Source: Bacteroidales bacterium
GTDB lineage: Bacteria > Bacteroidota > Bacteroidia > Bacteroidales > P3
Length of the DNA stretch: 39,422 nt
Direction of reading: 5' to 3'
NCBI GenBank assembly: GCA_030523765.1
Contig: JAUNHX010000020.1
Location: 1 to 39,422 of the forward strand
Translations under genes and position numbers: made by a program
Shown here: positions 8,357-15,669 of the stretch, one piece after another
Layout of the letters: each line of letters starts with the position of its first letter
Position numbering within the stretch: the first letter of the stretch is position 1
The notes under the pieces: generated by a model
Database searches by the model: none
Seen by the model: the letters and a program-made list of their open reading frames with translations, nothing else
What the model was told of the DNA's origin: nothing

Positions 8357-9115
8357 ATGAAAAAACTTTTGTTTTTGGCGATTTTTTTCTTTTCAATCGC
8401 TTCGGGTTTCGCACAAACCGCTTATTCTCAGTATACCGACGATACTGCCCATACCTATGTTCTTATAGAAACGAGTTATGGCAATATGGTGGTAAAACTC
8501 TACAACGAGACCCCTCAGCATCGCGACAATTTTGTAAAATTGGTGCGTGAGGGCTTTTACGATGGACTTCTCTTTCATCGTGTCATCAACAATTTCATGA
8601 TTCAAGGTGGCGATCCCAACTCGAAGGGGGCTGCTGCTGGCGTTCAGTTGGGTGACGGCAATTTGGGATATACGATTCCTGCCGAATTTAATCCTGCATT
8701 GTTCCATAAAAAGGGCGCTTTGGCTGCGGCTCGCATGGGCGATAATGTGAATCCTAAAAAGGAGAGCTCTTCCTGTCAGTTCTATTTAGTTCAGGGTCAG
8801 GTGTGGAACGATCAGGTATTGAATATGTTCCGCGAACAGTATGGTAAGAATTTCACCGACGAACAGTTGGAGGTATATAAAACTATTGGCGGTACTCCTC
8901 ATTTGGATGGTGATTACACTGTATTTGGCGAAGTGGTGTATGGTTTGGAGGTAATCGATAAGATTGCTGCTGTAAAGACAGGCGCTATGGATCGTCCGCT
9001 CGAGGATGTCTCCATGAAGATGCGTGTGCTTGAAAAGAATAAGATAAAACAGAAGGGCGTTCTCTTCGCTCCGGGCAACAGTCGTCGTACTAAAGATGTC
9101 AATATTCAACAATAG
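8357..9115 (+). CDS. Secreted cyclophilin-type peptidylprolyl isomerase
   Basis: The protein helps folding by cis-trans isomerisation of X-Pro bonds. A signal peptide (MKKLLFLAIFFFSIASGFAQ) indicates a periplasmic location. The cyclophilin core spans about residues 33-225: TSYGNMVVKLYNETPQHRDN, the catalytic FHRVINNFMIQGGDP motif, then SSCQFYLVQG and YTVFGEVVYGLEVID. A short insertion around residues 150-180 (REQYGKNFTDEQLEVYKTIG) is common in Bacteroidota members. The last 30 residues are basic and probably disordered. It has its own promoter and a weak terminator-like repeat before pheS. Confidence 0.93.
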   Translation: MKKLLFLAIFFFSIASGFAQTAYSQYTDDTAHTYVLIETSYGNMVVKLYNETPQHRDNFVKLVREGFYDGLLFHRVINNFMIQGGDPNSKGAAAGVQLGDGNLGYTIPAEFNPALFHKKGALAAARMGDNVNPKKESSSCQFYLVQGQVWNDQVLNMFREQYGKNFTDEQLEVYKTIGGTPHLDGDYTVFGEVVYGLEVIDKIAAVKTGAMDRPLEDVSMKMRVLEKNKIKQKGVLFAPGNSRRTKDVNIQQ

Positions 9116-9139
9116 TCAACTGTCATAGAATGAATAGGG

Positions 9140-9173
9140 TAGTGTCTCTTTCGGGCAATCGACAGAGACGCTA
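9140..9173 (+). terminator. Possible terminator after the cyclophilin gene
   Basis: TAGTGTCTCT (9140-9149) and AGAGACGCTA (9164-9173) form an imperfect stem 25 bases after the stop codon. There is no direct T tract; T-rich sequence begins about 20 bases later, so function is uncertain. Confidence 0.4.
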
Positions 9174-9254
9174 TCTTATGCTTTCTTAGTTGAATTTTTT
9201 TGCAACTATATAATACATTCCATTTTTCTACGTTAATCCAAATTAATCGTTTTT

Positions 9255-9262
9255 TATCTTTG
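9255..9262 (+). promoter_or_regulatory. -7 element immediately before pheS
   Basis: TATCTTTG fits TAnnTTTG exactly and ends only four bases before the pheS ATG at 9267. If it is used, transcription would begin at or very near the start codon and the message would be leaderless. No good -33 TTTG is present. Confidence 0.45.
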
Positions 9263-9266
9263 AACA

Positions 9267-10316
9267 ATGAAAACAGAAATATTAGAGTATATTAAGGAGA
9301 TTCAGGAAACTCATATCGAGAAATTCAAGGATACTGCTGCCGAAGTAGAACAGTTCCGTATCAAATTCTTGGGTAAGAATGGTGTGATGAACCAACTTTT
9401 CGAGCAGTTCAAATCGATCCCCAACGATCAGAAGAAGGAGATGGGACAGGCTTTGAATCAGCTTAAAACGGCTGCTCAACAGAAGATTGAGGAGTTTAAA
9501 AGCTATGTGGAGAGCAAGGAGGAGAGCAGTCATCTGCACGATCTTACGATGCCTACCGATTTCTCCGATCTCGGTTCTCGTCACGTCCTCTCGGTAGTGA
9601 TGAACGAAATTAGCGAGATTTTTTCCCGTATTGGCTTTACTGTTGCCGATGGTCCTGAGATTGAAGACGATTATCATGTGTTTACTGCACTCAATTTCGC
9701 ACTCGATCATCCTGCTCGCGATATGCAGGATACTTTCTTTATTGAGAAAGAACCCGATGTGAATAAACCTACCGATGTGTTGTTGCGTACTCATACTTCG
9801 AGTGTTCAGGTGCGTGTAATGGAGCATCAGAAACCTCCTATCAGGGTGATTATGCCGGGTAGAGTGTTCCGCAACGAGGCTATCTCGGCTCGTGCTCACT
9901 GTATCTTCCATCAGGTAGAGGGTTTGTATATCGACAAGAAGGTGAGCTTTGCCGATCTGAAACAGACGCTACTTTATTTTGCTAAGGAGATGTTTGGCGA
10001 ACAAACCCAAATTCGTTTGCGTCCCTCCTATTTCCCCTTCACCGAACCTTCGGCCGAGATGGATATCTCGTGCAACATATGTGGAGGTAAGGGCTGTAAT
10101 ATCTGTAAGGGTACCGGTTGGCTCGAAATTCTTGGCTGCGGTATGGTCGATCCTAATGTGTTGGAGCAATCGGGTATCGACAGCAAAGAGTACTCGGGCT
10201 TTGCTTTCGGTATGGGAGTAGAACGTATGGCGATGTTGAAATATCAGATTCGCGATCTTCGTCTCTATTTCGAGAACGACCTCCGTTTCCTGAAGCAGTT
10301 CGAAAGTATCATATAA
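9267..10316 (+). CDS. pheS: Phenylalanyl-tRNA synthetase alpha subunit
   Basis: PheS is the catalytic alpha subunit of the alpha2-beta2 enzyme that charges tRNA-Phe. The 349-residue length is normal. An N-terminal coiled coil (about residues 1-90) binds tRNA. The class II core contains GSRHVLSVVMNEI, the motif-2 stretch RVFRNEAISARAHCIFHQVE and the motif-3 GMGVERMAMLKYQI near the C-terminus, ending DLRLYFENDLRFLKQF. A Cys-rich insert, CNICGGKGCNICKGTGW, could hold a metal ion (inference). pheT is not adjacent in the window. The ATG at 9267 is the only sensible start. A terminator separates it from folB. Confidence 0.97.
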   Translation: MKTEILEYIKEIQETHIEKFKDTAAEVEQFRIKFLGKNGVMNQLFEQFKSIPNDQKKEMGQALNQLKTAAQQKIEEFKSYVESKEESSHLHDLTMPTDFSDLGSRHVLSVVMNEISEIFSRIGFTVADGPEIEDDYHVFTALNFALDHPARDMQDTFFIEKEPDVNKPTDVLLRTHTSSVQVRVMEHQKPPIRVIMPGRVFRNEAISARAHCIFHQVEGLYIDKKVSFADLKQTLLYFAKEMFGEQTQIRLRPSYFPFTEPSAEMDISCNICGGKGCNICKGTGWLEILGCGMVDPNVLEQSGIDSKEYSGFAFGMGVERMAMLKYQIRDLRLYFENDLRFLKQFESII

Positions 10317-10359
10317 CACATAGATGCAGCAAGTTGTATGCTATGTATAACCTATAATG

Positions 10360-10386
10360 AAGGGGACAGCCTCAGTGTCCCCTTTA
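10360..10386 (+). terminator. Terminator after pheS
   Basis: AAGGGGACA (10360-10368) and TGTCCCCTT (10376-10384) form a 9-bp stem with a 7-base loop, followed by T-rich sequence. It lies 44 bases after the pheS stop codon and just before folB. Confidence 0.75.
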
Positions 10387-10409
10387 TTTGTAACTAATAA
10401 ATTGATAGC

Positions 10410-10766
10410 ATGAGTATTATTCGTATTGAGAAGATGAATTTCTATGCCTTTCACGGTTGCTTTGCTGAAGAGCGTGAAATAGGCACCCGTTTCCGTGTTG
10501 ATGTTGCGATGAAAGTGGATACACTAAAAGCGGAAAAGAGCGATGATATCAACGATACGGTCAACTACCTAGAGGTATATCAAGTGGTGAAGAAGCAAAT
10601 GATGATTCCTTCTCACTTGCTGGAGCATGTGGCTCGTAGGATAGGGGAGGCAGTGATTGCTCATTTCCCCGATGTGGAGAGTATCACGGTGAAAGTGTCG
10701 AAACTGAATCCACCGCTCGGAGGACAGATGGATTGTGTGAGTGTGGAGGTTGAAACCACGCGATAA
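10410..10766 (+). CDS. folB: Dihydroneopterin aldolase
   Basis: FolB cleaves 7,8-dihydroneopterin to 6-hydroxymethyl-dihydropterin and glycolaldehyde in folate synthesis. The 118 residues are the usual family length. Typical features are the N-terminal FYAFHGCFAEEREIGTRF with the conserved Gly and Glu region, the NYLEVYQVV segment, the helix LLEHVARRIGEAV, and VKVSKLNPPLGG, which carries the conserved catalytic Lys. No other folate genes are adjacent. It probably depends on read-through from pheS or a weak promoter around the pheS terminator; I see no clear TAnnTTTG box upstream. Confidence 0.95.
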   Translation: MSIIRIEKMNFYAFHGCFAEEREIGTRFRVDVAMKVDTLKAEKSDDINDTVNYLEVYQVVKKQMMIPSHLLEHVARRIGEAVIAHFPDVESITVKVSKLNPPLGGQMDCVSVEVETTR

Positions 10767-11088
10767 CGTTGATTCCATATACACTAGAAGTAATGGAATT
10801 ATAGGATTCTCGCTATATCCTTTAGAATCCTGATACTCCGTATTATCTAGAATCTTCGAGAAATCCAGACCTTTTGAAACCTTTGGCACCTTTGGGTGAT
10901 CTAGAACCTCTAGGTTATCCGAAATCTATTTCAGTTATTTTTCTCTAATTCCGTTTTCTTTCCACTTCTTCTTTGTTAGAGTTAGGTTAGAGTTAGAACT
11001 CTATTTGAAGGGAAGAAGAGTGTAGGGGATATTGTTCTCTTTAAAAGTATATAAATATCATGGATGCAATTAGATAGAATGGGTAAAG
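10767..11088. other. Intergenic stretch with degenerate and short tandem repeats
   Basis: No gene is seen. Degenerate units of about 25 bases begin at about 10821, 10846, 10871 and 10900, sharing the theme TCTAGAATC or TCTAGAACC followed by ATCC. A perfect tandem pair of GTTAGAGTTAG lies at 10975-10996. The rest is unremarkable AT-rich sequence. Confidence 0.45.
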
Positions 11089-11132
11089 GCCCTTAAAAAT
11101 AGCTCTATAACAAGAATGCTCTTTTTAAGGGC
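11089..11132 (-). terminator. Hairpin, putative radC terminator
   Basis: GCCCTTAAAAA (11089-11099) and TTTTTAAGGGC (11122-11132) are a perfect 11-bp inverted repeat 42 bases past the radC stop. The loop contains a further short complementary pair (GCTC / GAGC-like). There is no long T tract on the minus strand, so this is moderate evidence. Confidence 0.55.
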
Positions 11133-11173
11133 TTCAAAAGAGTGTTGAATAATTGATTCTATGATGTTTAATC

Positions 11174-11890
11174 CTAATAGAGATCCCCTTCGTCGAAGAA
11201 ACTATAGTAGCTCGGCATTCCTGCATCGGTGATGCCGATAATGATATGGTCGATAAGGGGAATATGGAGCACTCTTCCAGCTTCGAGCAAACTATGGGTG
11301 AGTTCGCGGTCTTTTTTGCTAGGGGTGAATACTCCAGTAGGATGATTGTGAGCTACGGCTATCGAGACAGCATTCTTTTCGAGTGCTGTCTTGAAAATAA
11401 GTCGTATGTCGACAGGCGTTTCGGTGAGTCCTCCCGATGAGATTCGTTGCTTGTAGATAACTCTTTTTCGAACGTTCAGATAGAGGGCCCAAAATTCTTC
11501 GTGGGGCAAGTCGATAAAGGAGTGCCCCAGATATTGGAAGATATCGCTGCTAGAACGTATGATAACTTCTTTGGAATCAACGCGCTCGTTGAGCATTCGA
11601 AAGCCTATCTCCATCGCTGCTACAATACTGATGGCTTTGGCATCGCCAACTCCTTTAACCTGTTTCAACTCGCTGATTCCAAGCTGTGCAAGTTCAGTTA
11701 GGTTGTTGTTGGCACGATGTAGAACCTCTTGAGCCAATTTAACTACATTCTGTCCCGGAAGTCCGCTTCCTAACAAAATGGCGATTAATTCGGCATTTGT
11801 AAGACTTTTTTTCCCGTTGGCAATCATCTTCTCGCGAGGCTTATCCTCATCGGCCCAGTCTTTTAGGGTGTTTACTTCACTATGTTCCAT
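11174..11890 (-). CDS. radC: RadC-family JAB/MPN metalloprotein
   Basis: RadC proteins have an N-terminal helix-hairpin-helix DNA-binding region and a C-terminal JAB1/MPN-like metal domain. Their function is unsettled in spite of the old DNA-repair name. In this 238-residue protein the helix-hairpin-helix lies around GISELKQVKGVGDAKAISIV (residues 71-90). The metal motif is AHNHPTGVFTPSKKD (His181, His183, Asp194), with the upstream Glu in LPHEEFWALYLN. The length is normal for the family. It is divergent from secDF and their promoters lie in the same 110-base gap. Confidence 0.95.
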   Translation of the reverse strand: MEHSEVNTLKDWADEDKPREKMIANGKKSLTNAELIAILLGSGLPGQNVVKLAQEVLHRANNNLTELAQLGISELKQVKGVGDAKAISIVAAMEIGFRMLNERVDSKEVIIRSSSDIFQYLGHSFIDLPHEEFWALYLNVRKRVIYKQRISSGGLTETPVDIRLIFKTALEKNAVSIAVAHNHPTGVFTPSKKDRELTHSLLEAGRVLHIPLIDHIIIGITDAGMPSYYSFFDEGDLY

Positions 11891-11915
11891 TGTTAATGAT
11901 TAAAGAAATATTTTG

Positions 11916-11923
11916 CAAAAGTA
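11916..11923 (-). promoter_or_regulatory. -7 element of radC
   Basis: TACTTTTG on the minus strand, 26 bases before the radC ATG, fits TAnnTTTG. Its -33 region would fall on the T-rich sequence at about 11937-11947, which overlaps the -33 box of divergent secDF. Confidence 0.6.
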
Positions 11924-11943
11924 TATATTTTTTTTGAAAAACA

Positions 11944-11974
11944 GTTGGTGAATCAATTATTTTTCGTATTTTTG
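11944..11974 (+). promoter_or_regulatory. Promoter of the secDF operon
   Basis: GTTG (11944-11947), 19 bases and TATTTTTG (11967-11974) fit the Bacteroidota pattern. The leader to the ATG at 12022 would be about 40 bases. It is placed back to back with the radC promoter. Confidence 0.7.
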
Positions 11975-12021
11975 CACGTTCAAAAACTATAAAGAGAATA
12001 AAACTAATAATATTATAAGAT

Positions 12022-15000
12022 ATGCAGAATAAAGGACTTATTCAATTTTTGACGGTCTGCTTTTTGCTCGTTTGCTTATTCCAATTGTCGTTTACTGTTG
12101 CGACAAGAGGAGTGGAGAAACGTGCTAAGCAAGACGCGGAAGCGTATTTAAACGACAACGCTACTCAACAACTGGCCAACACTTTGGCTGGTGGTGATTC
12201 CCGCATGGTTTCGATTATTGCCGACTCTTTGGCTACCGCTCACGAGTCGCATTATCTTGATTCCATGGCTTCTGAAAAAACTTGGCTCGGCTACACCTAT
12301 CGCCAATGCCAAGCGCGTGAGATTAATCTTGGTCTCGACCTGAAGGGTGGTATGAACGTCATGCTCGAGGTTTCTACGGTCGATGTGGTTCGTGCTTTGG
12401 CTAACAACACTGACGATCCCACCTTCAACAAAGCTATCGAAGATGCTTTAGCAAAACAGAAGACCACCACCAATCGCGACTTCGTCTCGCTGTTCTACGA
12501 GTCGATCGTCTCGTTGGATAAGAACGTGCAGCTTTCGTCGTACTTCAGCACTCAGCTGCGCGACAAAATCAAACTGAGCGATGATAACGATAAGGTTATC
12601 TCGGTTGTAAAAGAAGAGGCTGCTGCTGCTTACGATCGTACCTTCGAGGTGCTTCGTCAACGTATCGACAAATTTGGTGTGGCTCAGCCTACCATTCAGC
12701 AGCTCCGTGCTAGCGAACGTATCCTTGTTGAACTTCCTGGTGTGAAAGACCCCGCTCGTGTACGCCGCCTTCTCCAAGGTACTGCTCAACTCGAGTTTTG
12801 GTCGACTTGTGGTGGTGATCCCAAGTATAACCAAGAGGCTGTAAACGATGCAGTCAATGCTATCAATGCCCTCTATGCTGTTGACAGCTATTTGGCTAGT
12901 GCAAGCACTGTTGATAACGATACTACTGCTGCTATTGATAGCACCGCTACCAACGAGGCTGCTCAGGATACTGGCCTGCTTGCCCAATTGAATAATAATA
13001 GTAATAACAATAATAATGAGGCTGACCTTGCTGATGCCAAAAAGAAAAATCCTCTGCTGAGCATCTTCATGCCCAATGTTGATGAGAGTGGCCGCATCTA
13101 TGGCCCTGTGATGGGTTATGCTGCTGGCAAGGATCGTGAGGCTATCGACCAGATGCTGGCAAAAGCTGCCGAGCGTAAGGTTTACGATAACCGCCGTCTG
13201 CGTTTCCTCTGGGCTGCCAAGCCTATCGATGAGAAACAGGACATCTATGCTCTTTATGCTATCAAGGTGACCACCCGTGACGGTTCGGCACTGCTTGATG
13301 GTAACTCCATTACCGATGCCCGTCAGGATTTCGATCAGTCGGGTGGCAATGAGATTTCGATGACGATGAACACCGAGGGTGCTCGCGATTGGAAACGTAT
13401 TACTGGAGAGAACGTTGGCCGCTGTGTGGCTATCGTGCTTGACGATCTTGTATACTCTGCTCCTATCATCAATACTGAGATTGCTGGTGGCCGCAGCTCT
13501 ATTACGGGCGATTTCTCGCTCGAAGAGGCTAAGGATATTGCTAACATCCTTAAGTCGGGTAAACTGCCTGCTCCTGCTGTGATTGTTCAGGAGGCTGTGG
13601 TTGGTCCTTCGCTGGGTCAGGAATCGATCCATAAGGGTCTTGTTTCCTTCATCCTTGCCTTTATCATTGTACTCGTTTACATGGTGGTGTTCTACAACCG
13701 TGCTGGTTGGGTTTCGGTGATTGCTCTTATCATCAACCTCTTCCTACTGCTTGGTGTACTTGCTTCGATTGGCTCGGTACTCACCATGCCTGGTATTGCT
13801 GGTATTGTGCTGACAATGGCTATGGCTGTTGACGGTAACGTTATTATTTACGAACGTATTAAAGAGGAACTCCGTTCGGGTAAGAGCTTGGCCAACTCGG
13901 TAGAGGATGGTTTCAAGAATGCTTATTCGGCTATCATCGACGGTCAGGTCACCACCTTCTTGCTGGGTTTGGTGCTCATCGTTTTCGGTTCGGGTCCTGT
14001 TCAGGGCTTCGCTGTTACCCTCTGTATCGGTATCGTTACCTCGCTGTTCACCTCTATCTTTATTACCCGTCTCTGTATCGACTGGGCTCTGAAGCACAAC
14101 AAGAAGATCAACTTCTCGTTCCCCTTCAGCGAGAACTTCATGCAGAATGCTAAGATTGACTGGATTGCAAAACGCAAAACCTTCTATATTATCGGTATCT
14201 GCGCTATCCTGGTTTGCTGCGGTGCGCTGGCTATCCGTCATCTCAACTATGGTATCGACTTCTCGGGTGGACGTACCTATGTGGTTCGCTTCGACCAGAA
14301 TGTGTCGGCCAACGATGTCCGCTCGAGCTTGGCTGCCCAGTTTGAAGAGGCTCCTGAGGTGAAGACCTATGGTCCGAGCAACCAGTTGAAGATTACGACC
14401 AAATATAAAGTAAATGAAGATGGCGAGGATGTGAAGAACGAAATCCTCACCAAACTCTATGATGGCACCAAAACCTATTATGCTGAACCGATTTCGATTG
14501 CCGACTTTGAGTCGACCGAAACCAATCCTCTGGGTATCATCCAGAGCGAGCAGGTGGGTGCTACTATCGCTCACGACTTGAAACGTTCTTCGGTTCTGGC
14601 TGTGTTGGGCGGTCTGCTTATCATCTTTGCCTACATCTGGATCCGTTTCCGCAACTGGCGCTTCGGTGTTGGTTCGGTTGCTGCACTGGCTCACGATACC
14701 ATCCTCGTACTTGGTATGTTTGCTTTGCTCCACGGTTTGCTCCCCTTCAACCTCGAGGTCGACCAGTCGTTTATTGCCGCTGTGCTGACTGTTATTGGTT
14801 ACTCTATCAATGCTACTGTGGTTATCTTCGACCGTGTTCGTGAAGAGCGTAAACTCTATCCCAAGCGCGATATCAAGACCCACGTGAATGCTGCTATCAA
14901 TCAAACTTTGGCTCGTACTATCAACACCAGTGGTACCACCTTCGTTACACTGCTTATGATGTTCATCTTTGGTGGTGAAACAATTCGTGGATTCCTCTTT

Positions 15001-15111
15001 GCTCTGTTGGTAGGTGTGATTTGCGGTATGTTCTCGTCAGTATGCTTGGCTGGTCCTATCGTTTATCAGATCTCTTCTAGCGAGGATAAGAAACTCGAGC
15101 TTAAGAAATAA
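12022..15111 (+). CDS. secDF: Fused protein translocase subunit SecDF
   Basis: SecDF uses the proton gradient to pull secreted proteins through the Sec channel. The 1029-residue protein joins SecD and SecF in one chain, as is usual in Bacteroidota. After one N-terminal membrane helix comes a large periplasmic domain. The SecD membrane part carries VDGNVIIYERIKEE near residue 602; SecF begins around residue 715, with the GIDFSGG motif near 743 and NATVVIFDRVREE near 930. A low-complexity run of eight Asn interrupted by one Ser (residues 324-332), encoded by AAT-type repeats, sits in the periplasmic SecD region. In-frame TTA, CTA and TCA codons are absent from long stretches, a mark of strong codon bias. 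It is the first gene of a probable five-gene operon of exported envelope proteins. Confidence 0.97.
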   Translation: MQNKGLIQFLTVCFLLVCLFQLSFTVATRGVEKRAKQDAEAYLNDNATQQLANTLAGGDSRMVSIIADSLATAHESHYLDSMASEKTWLGYTYRQCQAREINLGLDLKGGMNVMLEVSTVDVVRALANNTDDPTFNKAIEDALAKQKTTTNRDFVSLFYESIVSLDKNVQLSSYFSTQLRDKIKLSDDNDKVISVVKEEAAAAYDRTFEVLRQRIDKFGVAQPTIQQLRASERILVELPGVKDPARVRRLLQGTAQLEFWSTCGGDPKYNQEAVNDAVNAINALYAVDSYLASASTVDNDTTAAIDSTATNEAAQDTGLLAQLNNNSNNNNNEADLADAKKKNPLLSIFMPNVDESGRIYGPVMGYAAGKDREAIDQMLAKAAERKVYDNRRLRFLWAAKPIDEKQDIYALYAIKVTTRDGSALLDGNSITDARQDFDQSGGNEISMTMNTEGARDWKRITGENVGRCVAIVLDDLVYSAPIINTEIAGGRSSITGDFSLEEAKDIANILKSGKLPAPAVIVQEAVVGPSLGQESIHKGLVSFILAFIIVLVYMVVFYNRAGWVSVIALIINLFLLLGVLASIGSVLTMPGIAGIVLTMAMAVDGNVIIYERIKEELRSGKSLANSVEDGFKNAYSAIIDGQVTTFLLGLVLIVFGSGPVQGFAVTLCIGIVTSLFTSIFITRLCIDWALKHNKKINFSFPFSENFMQNAKIDWIAKRKTFYIIGICAILVCCGALAIRHLNYGIDFSGGRTYVVRFDQNVSANDVRSSLAAQFEEAPEVKTYGPSNQLKITTKYKVNEDGEDVKNEILTKLYDGTKTYYAEPISIADFESTETNPLGIIQSEQVGATIAHDLKRSSVLAVLGGLLIIFAYIWIRFRNWRFGVGSVAALAHDTILVLGMFALLHGLLPFNLEVDQSFIAAVLTVIGYSINATVVIFDRVREERKLYPKRDIKTHVNAAINQTLARTINTSGTTFVTLLMMFIFGGETIRGFLFALLVGVICGMFSSVCLAGPIVYQISSSEDKKLELKK

Positions 15112-15160
15112 ATGTGCTATTAATATATAATTGTTTCATTAATAATAATACAAGTCGGAT

Positions 15161-15634
15161 ATGGACCTTGGCGACATCTTTTGGATCGGCTTTCTTATAC
15201 TTACCTTCTTTGGTGGTTCTATCACGAAGGTGATCAAAAAGTATATGCCTTCCCAACCGGCTACTGAAACAGACGACAGTGAGGAACCGATGGCTGAGGC
15301 TGAATGGACTGAGACCGAATGGGCTGAGCCATCGGAGACTCCCCGTCGAGTAATGGAGGACGATCCTTGGGAGGAAAGTGCTGAGACGGAAAATCCCTAC
15401 TTCACCTACGATGAGGTAGAACCCGAAGTGGTGGAGCAACCAACTCAACAATCTATGAGCGAACACATCGAAGAAATTCTTCGTCAACAGCAGTTCGCAC
15501 AACCCAAGGCCAAGTATGAGGAAGATCCTCTTCCTGTTCAATCTACAGAAAATGAGTCCGACCCACTTGACGAACCTTTCGATCTTCGCAAGGCTATCAT
15601 CTATCAGACAATTATGGAGAACAATTATAGATAG
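15161..15634 (+). CDS. Membrane-anchored acidic protein of unknown function, 157 residues
   Basis: A single hydrophobic segment near the N-terminus (IFWIGFLILTFFGGSI, about residues 6-21) is followed by a short basic stretch and then a long, strongly acidic, probably disordered region rich in Glu, Thr and Pro. The last 30 residues, DEPFDLRKAIIYQTIMENNY, look more ordered. I do not recognise a named domain. It lies 49 bases after secDF and 35 before the TonB-dependent receptor, which suggests a role linked to export or envelope assembly (inference). Confidence 0.8.
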   Translation: MDLGDIFWIGFLILTFFGGSITKVIKKYMPSQPATETDDSEEPMAEAEWTETEWAEPSETPRRVMEDDPWEESAETENPYFTYDEVEPEVVEQPTQQSMSEHIEEILRQQQFAQPKAKYEEDPLPVQSTENESDPLDEPFDLRKAIIYQTIMENNYR

Positions 15635-15669
15635 GATATGAAATAAAATTAATTCAATAAATAAAGAGT

